From Ilex aquifolium (Eukaryota > Streptophyta > Magnoliopsida > Aquifoliales > Aquifoliaceae): DNA of 64,000 bases. Shown piece after piece: positions 1 through 9,691 of this stretch; positions within the stretch are counted from its first letter, which is position 1, and every line of letters begins with the position of its first letter. The stretch covers positions 55,132,093-55,196,092 of the forward strand of contig OX637392.1 of NCBI GenBank assembly GCA_951799425.1, written 5' to 3'. The translations under genes were made by a program, and so were the position numbers. A model generated the notes under the pieces. It saw only the letters and a list, made by a program, of their open reading frames with translations, did no database searches and was not told the origin of the DNA.

Positions 1-522
1 TATTTAAGTGAATCTCGTGTGAATACACGAGGAGTGATTTACTATTGAGTTGAGGGTATTGAAGGAAATTAGTGATTCATCAACTTAAACCCGAAATTAA
101 CAAGAAGTTACCAATATGAGTGAATCTTCAAGGATTTCTATCATAAATAGGTTAATTTATCAAACTCATTTGATAAATAGATTATCATAAATCCAAATAA
201 ATATGATTTATACACGACATGGGTTCGAAATGACATTATCGGCCATATACAATTATAAATGAGTCAAATATACTTATATACGATACAAATTCCATATTAC
301 ATAACTCATAATTTGACGAACTCTAATCTAAAAGAAAATTGTTATTTAAATCTAATCTGAAAATTTAATTTAAAAATCTAATCAATTATACTTGTTTTAT
401 TAAAAATAGACTTCATCTACAATTAAAACTTACAACTAATCAAATAATTACGATAAATTAAATCCCTAATTATGTGCCTTGCTCAATTCCAAAAGAAGTG
501 TTTCCTCTAACTATGCAGAGTC
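1..522. other. AT-rich intergenic DNA
   Basis: No supportable gene, RNA or repeat was seen here. The sequence is AT-rich with short open frames only. Confidence 0.6.
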
Positions 523-532
523 CCTCCACTAG

Positions 533-800
533 GATTAAATATGTGATGTAACGGTGATATCATGTCAGTATTGTCATATGATATTACGAACCAATAATAA
601 AACATCAAATGAGCGAGGTGAACTTCACTTGGGTAGTTATCGGCTTACATAGAGGAAAAATGGGTAATTATTGATTTATATGGAGGTGTAGTTATTAATT
701 TATATGAGGTCTATTTTTTTATTTGTTTACATATATTATTGATTTGTGATACTATGTGACAATACTGACGTGATATCACCGTTGTAATGAATATTTTCTC
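533..800. mobile_element. Mutator-type MITE, copy 1
   Basis: The two ends form long imperfect terminal inverted repeats: the left arm near 548-575 contains ACGGTGATATCATGTCAG, and the right arm near 762-783 reads as its complement with few changes. The element is flanked by a perfect 9-bp direct repeat CTCCACTAG (524-532 and 801-809), the duplication size expected for Mutator-like elements. It is 268 bp long and has no coding capacity. A related copy with its own 9-bp duplication lies at 60254-60482, so this is a mobilised family and not a chance inverted repeat. Confidence 0.8.
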
Positions 801-1121
801 CTCCACTAGAACCTTCCAGTTTGTACCAGATTACAAATCACCCAACCCATTTTTTTGGTTCATGGATCGTGGGTCCCACTTGAAATAGGCATGCAAAGGT
901 GTATTGTATTAAGTGGGCCAACAATTCTCAATGTAGTAAAAGATTAGGTGTGACCCTTATGATAGACAAAGTCTAGAGGGCACATGCATTAAGCACTTGT
1001 GCCATTATTTCCTTTTTTTTATGTCCCACCCACTCCTCAATCCCCGCATAATTACCCGCCCACCCTATTCATATCTTTTGCTTCTCTAAATTTACCAATA
1101 TACCCCTCTCCCTCCACCAAC

Positions 1122-1345
1122 TTTTTTTTTTTTTTTGGTTTAACAATCAGGGTATCCGAGTTAATTTACACTCATTTCAACTAATTTCTTTCTGATTCAG
1201 TCAAAGATAGAGACCATTCACGTCGGGATATTTATAAGAGATAAATTTTTCATGGTCTAACCTAAAAGAATTGTCAAGATTCGAACTTAGGACATCTGAA
1301 TTTATAACTTGTCTCTGTTATCATTTGAACTACCCTTTAAAATTT
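1122..1345 (-). mobile_element. tRNA-derived SINE, copy 1
   Basis: Read on the minus strand it begins with a box A-like segment (GGGTAGTTCAAATGATAAC), followed about 40 bp later by a box B-like segment (AGTTCGAATCTTGA), and ends in an A-tail that shows as a T run at 1122-1136 on the plus strand. It aligns along its length with the better preserved SINE at 3355-3579. The flanking duplication is weak (possibly CCAACT). Confidence 0.6.
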
Positions 1346-1351
1346 CCAACT

Positions 1352-2069
1352 AATTTTTGACAAATCTTGAAAGGGGTGATGCTAGTGGCACTCCAAAATC
1401 GTTTTGATAAATTGGATGTGATAAATCGCATCCGATTAATTTCATTCAGTTCAATATAACCACACAATGAGAATCTTCTAGCTATGATTCAATTGCATAT
1501 CTTATGCAAATTGCAAGATATTTTAAATGTGAATTATGCAATTAAATATAGGCCATACAATTTTCAGAATACGACAATCTTTTTTGCCCTAATTTAAGGA
1601 GGGTTCAAACTCTATGGAGCCTATGAAAAAGCTAAGAATTAAAATTTTAAAAAGAAAGAACAGTTAAAAAATCAGTATCTTTAACTTAAGTGTTTGGATT
1701 CTGCTTATGAGTCATATGGCTGAATCTATGTAAGTACAAAGTTTACAACCCTATTATAGTCTAGTTTTCTTAAGAGGACCGCAAAGATTGCTGCCCACAA
1801 CAATAAAAAAAAAAAGCATGAGTTAGAAAAATGAATAAGAAGAAAATAATTATTTCACCAAAAAAGCATAAATACTCTTATTAGAAGAAAAAAAGGGTTC
1901 TTCTGTTAAAGTCATAGTAATAGAGAGGGACCACAATCACCACCCCCATCCTACTGTCCCATTGGCACCTAATGAGTAGAAAAAATTGGAGAGAGAGATA
2001 AAGACACCAAAGACACCACACATACAGAAGGAAGGAAAAAGAAGGGGAGAGAGAGAGAGGGAGAGGCTC
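1352..2069. other. Intergenic DNA and upstream region of the E6-like gene
   Basis: No gene seen. The last 150 bp are rich in GAGAG and ACACCA repeats and lead into the TATA box of the E6-like gene. Confidence 0.5.
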
Positions 2070-2077
2070 TATATAAA
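2070..2077 (+). promoter_or_regulatory. TATA box of the E6-like gene
   Basis: TATATAAA lies 73 bp upstream of the ATG at 2150, after a GA-rich tract. This spacing fits a plant core promoter with a short 5' leader. Confidence 0.75.
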
Positions 2078-2149
2078 GATAAAACTATCACAACATCTCC
2101 TCACTAGACAGTAGACACCAAGAAGCACCATCCCCTTCACCATCCATTC

Positions 2150-3082
2150 ATGGCTTCCTCTGCCAAATCTCTCTCTCTCCTCCTCCTTCTCACCCTCTTA
2201 TTCTCTGTGCATGTACATGCCAGAGAAAGCCAGTTCTTCAACAAAGTCCCAAGTAACACCAACAACAATGTTGTCAAAGAGACAGAAGTCCCCAGCAAAG
2301 AAGAACCCTTGAGCACACAAGAGCAGGAGCCAAGCTTCATCCCACAAAATGAAAATGGCTACGGCCTTTACGGCCATGAGTCCGGCCAGCTGCCGCCCGC
2401 CACCACCACAACCGGTGGTGCACCCTACAAAACCACCACCACCACCACCACCAACAACAACAACAACCTTCCATACAAAGCTGAATCTGAAGTGCCCTTC
2501 AACAAGGCTGGCTTGCCAGATAATTACAACACTGTGGCCTATGTGACTAAGCCACAAGGCTACACCACCCCAACCAACCGGAACAACTACAACTATAATG
2601 GTGGCGACGCCTATAGCCACCAGCCACAAGGCATGAGTGACACCAGGTTCATGGACACAGGCTACACCACCCCAGCCAACCAGAACAAATACAACTATAA
2701 TGGTGGCGACGCCTATAGCCAACAGCCACAAGGTATGAGTGACACCAGGTTCATGGACAGAGGCTACACCACCACCACCTCCACCACCGGCAAGAACAAC
2801 AACAACAACTACTACAATGGTGGCAATAGTTACAATCCCCAGAAGCAAGGCATGAGTGACACAAGGTTCTTGGAGAATGGAAAGTACTATTATAACCCCA
2901 ACACCCCAAAGTATAATCCCAATGCTTATCAGAACTCAAGAGGATTTGATTCAAGGAATGAGTATAACAACAAGGGCTATTATGGGAATAGCTATGAGAA
3001 TTCAGATGAGTTTAACAACTCCATGGAAGGGTACCAGAACCAAGATGAGTTTCAAGATAGCCAAGATGAGTTCAATCCTTGA
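2150..3082 (+). CDS. E6: Protein E6-like, secreted Asn/Tyr-rich cell-wall protein
   Basis: Intact intronless frame of 310 residues starting at the first ATG after the TATA box (context TTCATGG). A typical signal peptide covers about residues 1-25 (a run of Leu ending VHVHA). The mature part is rich in Asn, Tyr, Thr and Gln with tracts of Thr and Asn. A 34-residue unit occurs three times, starting near residues 137, 171 and 205, each ending in GMSDTRF followed by M or L; the tail has several DEF motifs. This architecture, and GMSDTRF in particular, is that of the protein E6 family first described from cotton fibre, thought to act in the cell wall; the biochemical role is not established. The 102-bp period of the repeats suggests internal duplication. 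Confidence 0.88.
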   Translation: MASSAKSLSLLLLLTLLFSVHVHARESQFFNKVPSNTNNNVVKETEVPSKEEPLSTQEQEPSFIPQNENGYGLYGHESGQLPPATTTTGGAPYKTTTTTTTNNNNNLPYKAESEVPFNKAGLPDNYNTVAYVTKPQGYTTPTNRNNYNYNGGDAYSHQPQGMSDTRFMDTGYTTPANQNKYNYNGGDAYSQQPQGMSDTRFMDRGYTTTTSTTGKNNNNNYYNGGNSYNPQKQGMSDTRFLENGKYYYNPNTPKYNPNAYQNSRGFDSRNEYNNKGYYGNSYENSDEFNNSMEGYQNQDEFQDSQDEFNP

Positions 3083-3282
3083 GCTCTTCCTTTAGAATCA
3101 AGTGAGCAAAATGAGATGGAATTCAATTGTCATCATTGCATGCTTTCCACGTTTAATTATGGTTTTTAGTATACTTTAATTTAAGGGTTGTTTTATGTGT
3201 TTTCAAAGTTTCCAGGGTTTGAAAACCAGAAATATAATTAAAGAGTATGATTTTGTATCTGGTGGTGAACAATATGTAATTC

Positions 3283-3288
3283 AATAAA
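3283..3288 (+). terminator. Likely polyadenylation signal of the E6-like gene
   Basis: AATAAA about 200 bp after the stop codon, preceded by TTGTAT and TATGTAAT-like AT-rich sequence. The 3' UTR would be about 220 bp. Confidence 0.45.
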
Positions 3289-3354
3289 TTGTATATTAGT
3301 GAAGCTTGTATGTTCCTCCTCTGGTGGGGTACAAGATACATTACACATCATTCT

Positions 3355-3579
3355 TTTCTTTTTTTTTTTTTTCGACGGTCAAGGGTGTCTGGACTAACTT
3401 ATGCGCACCTCAACTAATCCCCTCTCCGGTCTGGTCAAAAGTAGGTCATTCACGTCAGAACTAAAATATTCATGAGAGATAAATCCCTCATGGTCTGACC
3501 TCGGAGTTACCAATATTCGAATTCAAGACGTCTGAGTTTACAGCTCGTCCCTGTTACGACTTGAGTTATCCCTTGAGGT
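3355..3579 (-). mobile_element. tRNA-derived SINE, copy 2, with 14-bp target duplication
   Basis: On the minus strand it starts with a box A-like segment (GGGATAACTCAAGTCGTAAC), has a box B-like segment around TTGAATTCGAATATTGG, and ends in an A-tail (T run near 3358-3372 on the plus strand). It is bounded by the perfect 14-bp direct repeat TTACACATCATTCT at 3341-3354 and 3580-3593, a hallmark of LINE-assisted insertion. It sits just past the E6-like polyadenylation site. Confidence 0.85.
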
Positions 3580-3593
3580 TTACACATCATTCT

Positions 3594-5516
3594 CTATATA
3601 AATACCAAACAATGCTTGGCATCCCAAATAAAAAAAATGACATAATTTAAACATGGCACGAATCCATTGATACTTGAAATTCAAGTACTATGACTAAGAT
3701 GGATTGCCCACAAGCTCTCATAATGCTTCATTAAAGCACACCCACAATACATATCCATGACATGTGAGAGATAATCATAAAATTTTTGCCTTTTGATCTA
3801 AAAACACATCAAACCCTACTTACCTATGAAAAAGTGAAGAACTTGTATATACTAAACTGGACAGTTTTTCTTTTGGGTGAGGGATTTGAGGAACATCTTA
3901 TGATGGGAAGGGGTGGTATGGTACACTTGTTGTCCTTTGTAGTTTAATTCTCTGTAGTTTTCAATGGGACCAAATGATACCAAGCCATTGGTTACACTAA
4001 GGAACAGTGAGAAAGATATAATGATCAAATTCCCAATTAAATCTCTGTAGTTTTCATGGGTCCAAAAATACACCAAGCCATTTGTTACAATAGGGAACAG
4101 TGAGAAAGACAACTATCAAATATCAAATGGACCATAGCAATAGATTTTTATCTTTTTTCTTTTCCTTTTCCTTTTCCTTTCTTTTCTTGTTAATTCTTTT
4201 TAAAAATATTTTCCCTTGTTTTTTTTTTTTTTGTCCTTTTGCTTTTCTAAAAGCCAAAATCTCAGCTCTTTGCCATGATATAAGACCATTGACACTACTA
4301 CTTTATATCTCTAATATTAAAGCTATTTATGCAAACAAGTATAATTTTCATAGTATTTAGATCTCATTCATAATATTTTTTCTTAATCTTTCTCAATTAT
4401 AGATCGCCAAGCATATTTTAAGTGGGACCTAATGTAGATAAATGGGTCTCCAACAAATACACGGTGGGTAATTTATTATTGAGAAAAAGTAAAATGAAAG
4501 TACATTGAAGGTCATTTAAACCGACCATAATTTCCTAAACAATGCTAGAAAATTGCATGGCATTAGGCCAAAACCTAACTTTCGCATTAATCTCAAACTC
4601 GTACCAAATGAATGGAGATTCAAATTTTTATTTAAATCAAGGAAGACTCAGATATTTGCTCAAATTTTCAATAGTCAGATTTCACCATATTTTAAAGAGT
4701 TAATGATCATATTTCATTCTCCTTTAAAATGTTGTTTGTCATCCTTTAAATTTGAGTTTGTTCATTGAAAAGTTTTGTACTACATGAAGTTTTTTTCTCA
4801 AATATCTATTCAAATTTAAGTAAAAAAAATTAAATCAAGGTTGGAGATAACCTAAAGTAGATTATCTCTAATTAAATCCTTCTTTTAAAAAATATAAACA
4901 AGAAAATATTAATTTTTTCCTAATTCAAACTATTTTAATCAAAAATTTTGTTTAATAATCTAATTTATCCAAGAATTTTCACAACATGTAAGTAGTAATG
5001 GTTAAAAACAACTTGGGTCCATCACTCTTAGTGGTATAAATGCAAGAACCAGAGGAACTTTAATTCTTTTTTCTTTTCTTCTTTTTTATCACTTTCTTCA
5101 CTCCTCATTGGATGCGACTTTGCAGATAGAGTTGCAAGTTGTCAGTGTCAATTTAGCATAAGGAGTGGGCACTATTTAATGGGGGAAGACCCATCTGGGT
5201 TTACTTGTTGGTGAACCACTGGCAAAGTAGGAGAGAGAGAGAGAGGGGCAGAGAGGGTGGTGGTGCTATAATTCAATTCATTTCATAGTGTGAGCAATCA
5301 AAAAAGGGAAAGTAATCACTATGTCTAGGTTGATTTTTCTTCACCGTGAATGGCGGATAGAACTGTCCTGTGTTCACTTTGAAGGAGCTCTTCAGGGTTA
5401 AGCTTCAAGCTAGGTTCAGAAATGGCCTTTATTGACTTTGGCTTTCTACTAACAGCTCAGAAACTCTTATGTTTGGCTGTGTTCTAAGTTGGCTTTTGCA
5501 GTAATATTTTCCTATG
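3594..5516. other. Gene-poor AT-rich DNA
   Basis: No supportable gene. It contains pyrimidine-rich stretches (4140-4240) and a GAGA tract near 5230-5250. A short near-duplicate occurs at 3945-3990 and 4040-4115 (words such as CTCTGTAGTTTTCA and GGAACAGTGAGAAAGA occur twice). Confidence 0.4.
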
Positions 5517-5517
5517 T

Positions 5518-5647
5518 TTTACAAGAGAATGAGATCGATATAAGAATAAAATATATATTTCTATGTTTTTGTCAATTAACGCTGTATTTGGTATACGGTA
5601 ATACTTTTACAAGAGAATGAGATCGATATAAGAATAAAATATATATT
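5518..5647. repeat. Short direct repeat of about 42 bp, two copies
   Basis: The segment TTTTACAAGAGAATGAGATC and the following 22 bases occur at about 5518-5559 and again at about 5605-5647 with essentially no changes. The second copy lies just inside the left end of the MITE-like element at 5583-5974. Confidence 0.75.
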
Positions 5648-5974
5648 ACCATTTCAATGTTTGGTAATAACTAGGACTAAGCGCTGAAATAAAATTGAAA
5701 ATCCAATCAAAAATCTAGATAAATGAATATTTAAAAAATCCTTAGACTCGGACCTAGACTTGACCCCATACCCAAACCACTAAACCCCGACTGACCTTGG
5801 ATGGTGGTGGAGTGGTGGTAGTTGTGGTGGTGGTGTGGTGATGGTGGTGACAAGTGATGGTAGTTGAGAATGAGAAATACTACTAAATATTGAAGAATGA
5901 CAAATCCTATGTTGATTAGATTAAACATTCCATGAGAATGTGAATGAATTTTTATTACTACATACCAAACATTA
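5583..5974. mobile_element. Possible MITE with TTTGGTAT-type inverted ends
   Basis: The left end (GTATTTGGTATACGGTAATA, about 5585-5604) and the complement of the right end (TGTTTGGTATGTAGTAATAA, about 5951-5970) match at about 16 of 20 positions. No clear target duplication was found, so the superfamily is left open. The interior is AT-rich apart from a GGTGGTGGTG stretch near 5800-5850. Confidence 0.4.
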
Positions 5975-7421
5975 GAATGAGCATTACTAACTCGATTTTA
6001 GCTTGATGAAGCTCTCTCCAATTTCAAAATATTCTAAGACTTGAGCAAAAATGTAAACTCGACGGTAAACGACTTGGGCCAGTTGAACTCACCCAAGAAA
6101 TTCTATGGTCCATAGCCTGCCAATCGGGTTGTCGAGCAATGGGCCAGGTCACAAGTCTTAATCTAGCTTGATCATCGGGTTTAGCGAGCCAAAAACCAGG
6201 GCTCATGGGCTGACCTACTACGTTATGAGATGTCCATAGGTTACAGGTTATGGGCACAACCGGCCCGTGATATAGACCACCAAACTAACAAACAAGCATG
6301 ACAATGGGCCCAAACTAGGATTTCATGGTGAAGTTATGGGGTTAAATGCAAATATATTATATGTCGTGGATATGGATGTTTGTCTCACAAAAGATATCAT
6401 TATTCATGCTAAACAACTATCTACTCTAAAAACTTAAGTTATAAGAGAAGGTATAACTTTATTATTTATATTTCAATACGTGTAATTTTAGTATTTATAT
6501 TTCAACACGTATAATTTTAATATTTATATTTCAACACGATTTTAGTATTTATATTTTAACACGTCCCCTCATGTGGAGCTAAATTTTAGGCCTAATATGT
6601 AAAAATATTTTTAATAATTAAGGTGACGGGCAAGATTCGAACATATAACATCTTATTATGATACCATGTTTAATAGTCATCTACTTTAAAAATTTAAACT
6701 GTTAGATTCAAACTAAGCATTTACAAATATCTTAATTATCATAATTAACATGTCGAGATTCAAATTCATGACTTCAAACTTCCTGTTGTGCTATCCAACC
6801 AACTACTCAACATGAACATTTATATACTTTAAGAAAATCACGCCTATAGGTGGGTAGCTTCTTAACCACGTGGCAAACCCACTTAAGTTGACATCAATAT
6901 ATCACCAGAACCTCAAATACTAAATGTAAGTTTTTAGTATAATTATTACTATGGTAGTGAACAGGAAAAAATGAGTATTCGTCTAAATTCGTCTTATTTT
7001 GATTGGGGATAGATTATACGTATTGAACGATAGACGTATACGGAGATACCAATATAAACCTGTGCAGGGATAGAGATGGAGATAGACTGAACTACATCCT
7101 CGTCCTGCCCTGCTAAACCCGTAATATATATATATAATTAAGTGAAACACACATTTGTTATACATATTATTTTTGTGAGTTTTTATATTTGATCCATTTG
7201 TTATATAATGAGTTTTCATATTTCTTCTAAATTCATTTGTAAAGTTTTATATATATATTTTTTAAATCGTAGAAATTAATTGTTATGGGGGAGAATAATG
7301 GCAATGGAGACGAGAATCAAAATTTCCCCTGCTAACAGGAGTGGATTAGGAGTGAACGAATATTTTTGAAGTGAGTACGGGGGTGGAGGCTCCAGCCCCC
7401 GCCCCCGTTCCAGTCCACTGC
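5975..7421. other. Intergenic DNA; hAT-like remnant towards the right end
   Basis: No gene seen. From about 7040 to 7421 the sequence has alternating CCCCGCC and TAAACCCG words typical of subterminal hAT repeats. The last bases (CCACTGC) join, across the retrotransposon insert, to GCCATCCCTA at 21941-21950, whose complement TAGGGATGGC resembles a hAT terminus. The left end of this putative hAT element was not found. Confidence 0.35.
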
Positions 7422-8503
7422 TGATTGAGGTTCAATAGTTACATTTATCATGGGGAAAGATTAATTATTTAGTCATGAAGGTATGATAAATGTGGTTAAT
7501 TAATTAAAGAATAGTTGATATGTTAATTGTGTATATTTTGCAGAGGAATAGCAGCAGATTAGAAGAAAGTCAGGAGAGATGGAGCATAGCTGAAGAGGAA
7601 AGGCACTGGAATACGTGTCCGGATGGTTCAACCCCATACGTCCGGACGTAAGAGGCAGAAAGGCAAGGAGCTGAGAAAGAGTATACTGGAAGTTGCATCC
7701 GGACGGTTGAAGAACACTCATCCGGACGCGTGTGGTTAATCTGCCAACGCCAGATTAAGAGTTTCAATCCAAGTCAATCTGTTTGGGGGAACAAAGTATA
7801 AATAGGAATTGAAGATCTTGTAATAGGGATCTTTTTGATTTTTGGGAAATAATTCTTTTTTTTAGTTTATTCTTTGGATTGATCATGTCTGGCTAAAAGG
7901 CTGAACTAGGGCTAAGGGAGAACTTCTCAATGAAGTACGGTAACGTTATTGAATTCGATTTGAATGATTTATAATATTTTGTTAATTTTACTTATAATCT
8001 TTTAGCAGAGTTTTTGCTCTGTAAAAATCCTTGAGTTGTTGTGTCATGTACATCAATTGCTTGAATTTCCCTGCGAGTAAATAACTAGTTATTCTACGCT
8101 TTGAGTATTTATCATTAATTCATAAAATAATATAATTGGACGGTTGTTCAGGTTCCTGAATAATCCGTTGATTATAACTTTTGGTTTTCTTACTTGATTT
8201 GTTTCTTGAATCAATCGACATCTGATTCTTGTTTCAAGTTAAAATTTGATTCTTTAATCGTTATCGTATGGAATTGAGAGGGGGATACCCGATGCTCTAG
8301 TATATTTATTATCTTGTTTAATTACTCAAATCACTTTTCTTCACTCAACACATCTTTGAAACTGCTCACCTATTTTAAGTTTGTTCTAGTATTTTGTGTG
8401 ATTGTTATCTTGTTACAATTCCTTGAGGGATCGACCTCGGTATTTCGAGACTTATATTACTTTGCTCAACCTGCGCTTGGGTTACAATATTAAAGTTGAA
8501 GCA
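7422..8503 (+). repeat. LTR1 (5' LTR) of the Athila-type element
   Basis: Starts TGATTGAGG and, judged from the primer site, ends at CA (8502-8503), giving about 1.08 kb. It aligns with LTR2 up to 8484 and with LTR3 up to about 8447. A TATA box lies at 7797-7805. Upstream, CGTCCGGACG-type palindromes are partly decayed: compared with LTR3, several CG pairs read TG or CA, as expected from deamination of methylated CpG. Confidence 0.85.
7616..7805 (+). promoter_or_regulatory. LTR1 promoter: palindrome cluster plus TATA box
   Basis: Four TCCGGA-centred palindromes between about 7616 and 7730 precede TATAAATAG at 7797-7805. The same arrangement is seen in LTR2 and LTR3 and again ahead of the internal ORF at 14534-14710. 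Confidence 0.6.
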
Positions 8504-8509
8504 AGTTTT

Positions 8510-8527
8510 TGGCGCCGTTGCCGGGGA
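8510..8527 (+). promoter_or_regulatory. Primer binding site, tRNA-Asp type
   Basis: TGGCGCCGTTGCCGGGGA is complementary to the 3' end of plant tRNA-Asp, the usual primer of Athila and related elements. It lies six bases after the proposed LTR end. Confidence 0.85.
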
Positions 8528-8696
8528 ATTGAAAGACAAGGAGCCATCACATCTGTCGAGGTTTTCGGTATTTGTGTTTCGTCGGATATCCGGTAATTTC
8601 GTTCCAGTTTTTATTTATTTATTTATTTGTTTTCATTGCAATATATTTTCCTCTTTGTCATTTAGTTTAGTTTCCTGTTCTATTTAGTCTGTTTAC

Positions 8697-9691
8697 TTGT
8701 TTATGAGTTCTTGGCATCGTGATTCAAGTGATCGTTTGATAAGAGAAGATTTAGATATTCTGTTTGGAGATTTATTTGGTTCATCTGACTCAAATCATTT
8801 GTTGCACACAATGACTGCTAATCCTAACAAAAATAGGCAAAACAATCTTCCTGGACGTGAGGATCATGAGGATAGGGTAAGTAATCATGATGAGAATGAT
8901 GTGGATAATTTAAATGCAAATCATGGACGGACTTTGCGTGATTTTTTGCAACCTGCACGTCACACTGCACCTTCATGCATCGTGTTTCCGTTAAATGCCA
9001 CAAATTTTGTTTTTAAACCTGGCATGATAGTATTACTTCCAAAATTTAATGGCTTGGAATTTGAGAACCCATACTTGCACATTAGAGACTTTGAGGAGGT
9101 ATGTGCTACATTTCACGATCAGACTGTGTCAGTGGATACAATCAGGTTGAAGTTTTTCCCTTTTTCACTAAAGGAAAATGCTAAGACTTGGTTGCATGCA
9201 CTAAGATCGAGGTCCATAGGCACATGGTCAGAGATGCAAAGAGAATTTCTGAAAAAGTTTTTTCCCCCACATCGCACAAACTCTTTAAAAAGACAAATAA
9301 TGAATTTTTCTCAAAAAGAGTTTGAAAATTTTTATCAAAGTTGGGACAGATTCAAAGACCTTCTTGCATCCTGCCCACATTATGGTTATGAGAGCTGGTG
9401 TGTTATAAGTTTTTTTACGAGGGACTGAGCCCACAAATGCGTCAGTTTGTAGAGATGATGTGCAATGGTGACTTCATGAATAAGGAACCAGACGAGGCTT
9501 TAGATTATCTAGACCAATTAGCCGAGAATGCACAGTCTTGGGATACGACTTCTCAAGAACCTCCTAAAGGTAAGACCACACAATCATCATCAAGTGGGGG
9601 TAAATATCAGCTGAGGGAGGAAGATGACCTAGGAGCTAGACTTGCCATCTTAGCCAGAAGGGTAGAAGCCATGGAATTGAAAAAGGGTTAA
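8697..9691 (+). pseudogene. Gag of the Athila-type element, frameshifted
   Basis: The first frame (8697-9428) and the second (9398-9691) together cover an Athila-type capsid region, with PSCIVFPLNA, LPKFNGLE, FFPFSL, WSEMQREFLKKFFP and QIMNFSQKE, followed by GLSPQMRQFVEMM and a coiled region. The break lies in a T homopolymer near 9409-9415, where one T appears to be missing. A likely start is the ATG at 8703. The zinc knuckle that should follow is split by another frame change near 9690: CEIPGH...EC is present but the first cysteines fall in another frame. Gag would form the cytoplasmic virus-like particle. It is not expressible as one protein here. Confidence 0.8.

Noticed and set aside
2198-2848. 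216-codon open frame on the minus strand across the E6-like gene
   Set aside because: It is the mirror of the Asn/Thr/Gly-rich repeats of the plus-strand gene; composition (Val/Gly runs) is not protein-like and there is no promoter.
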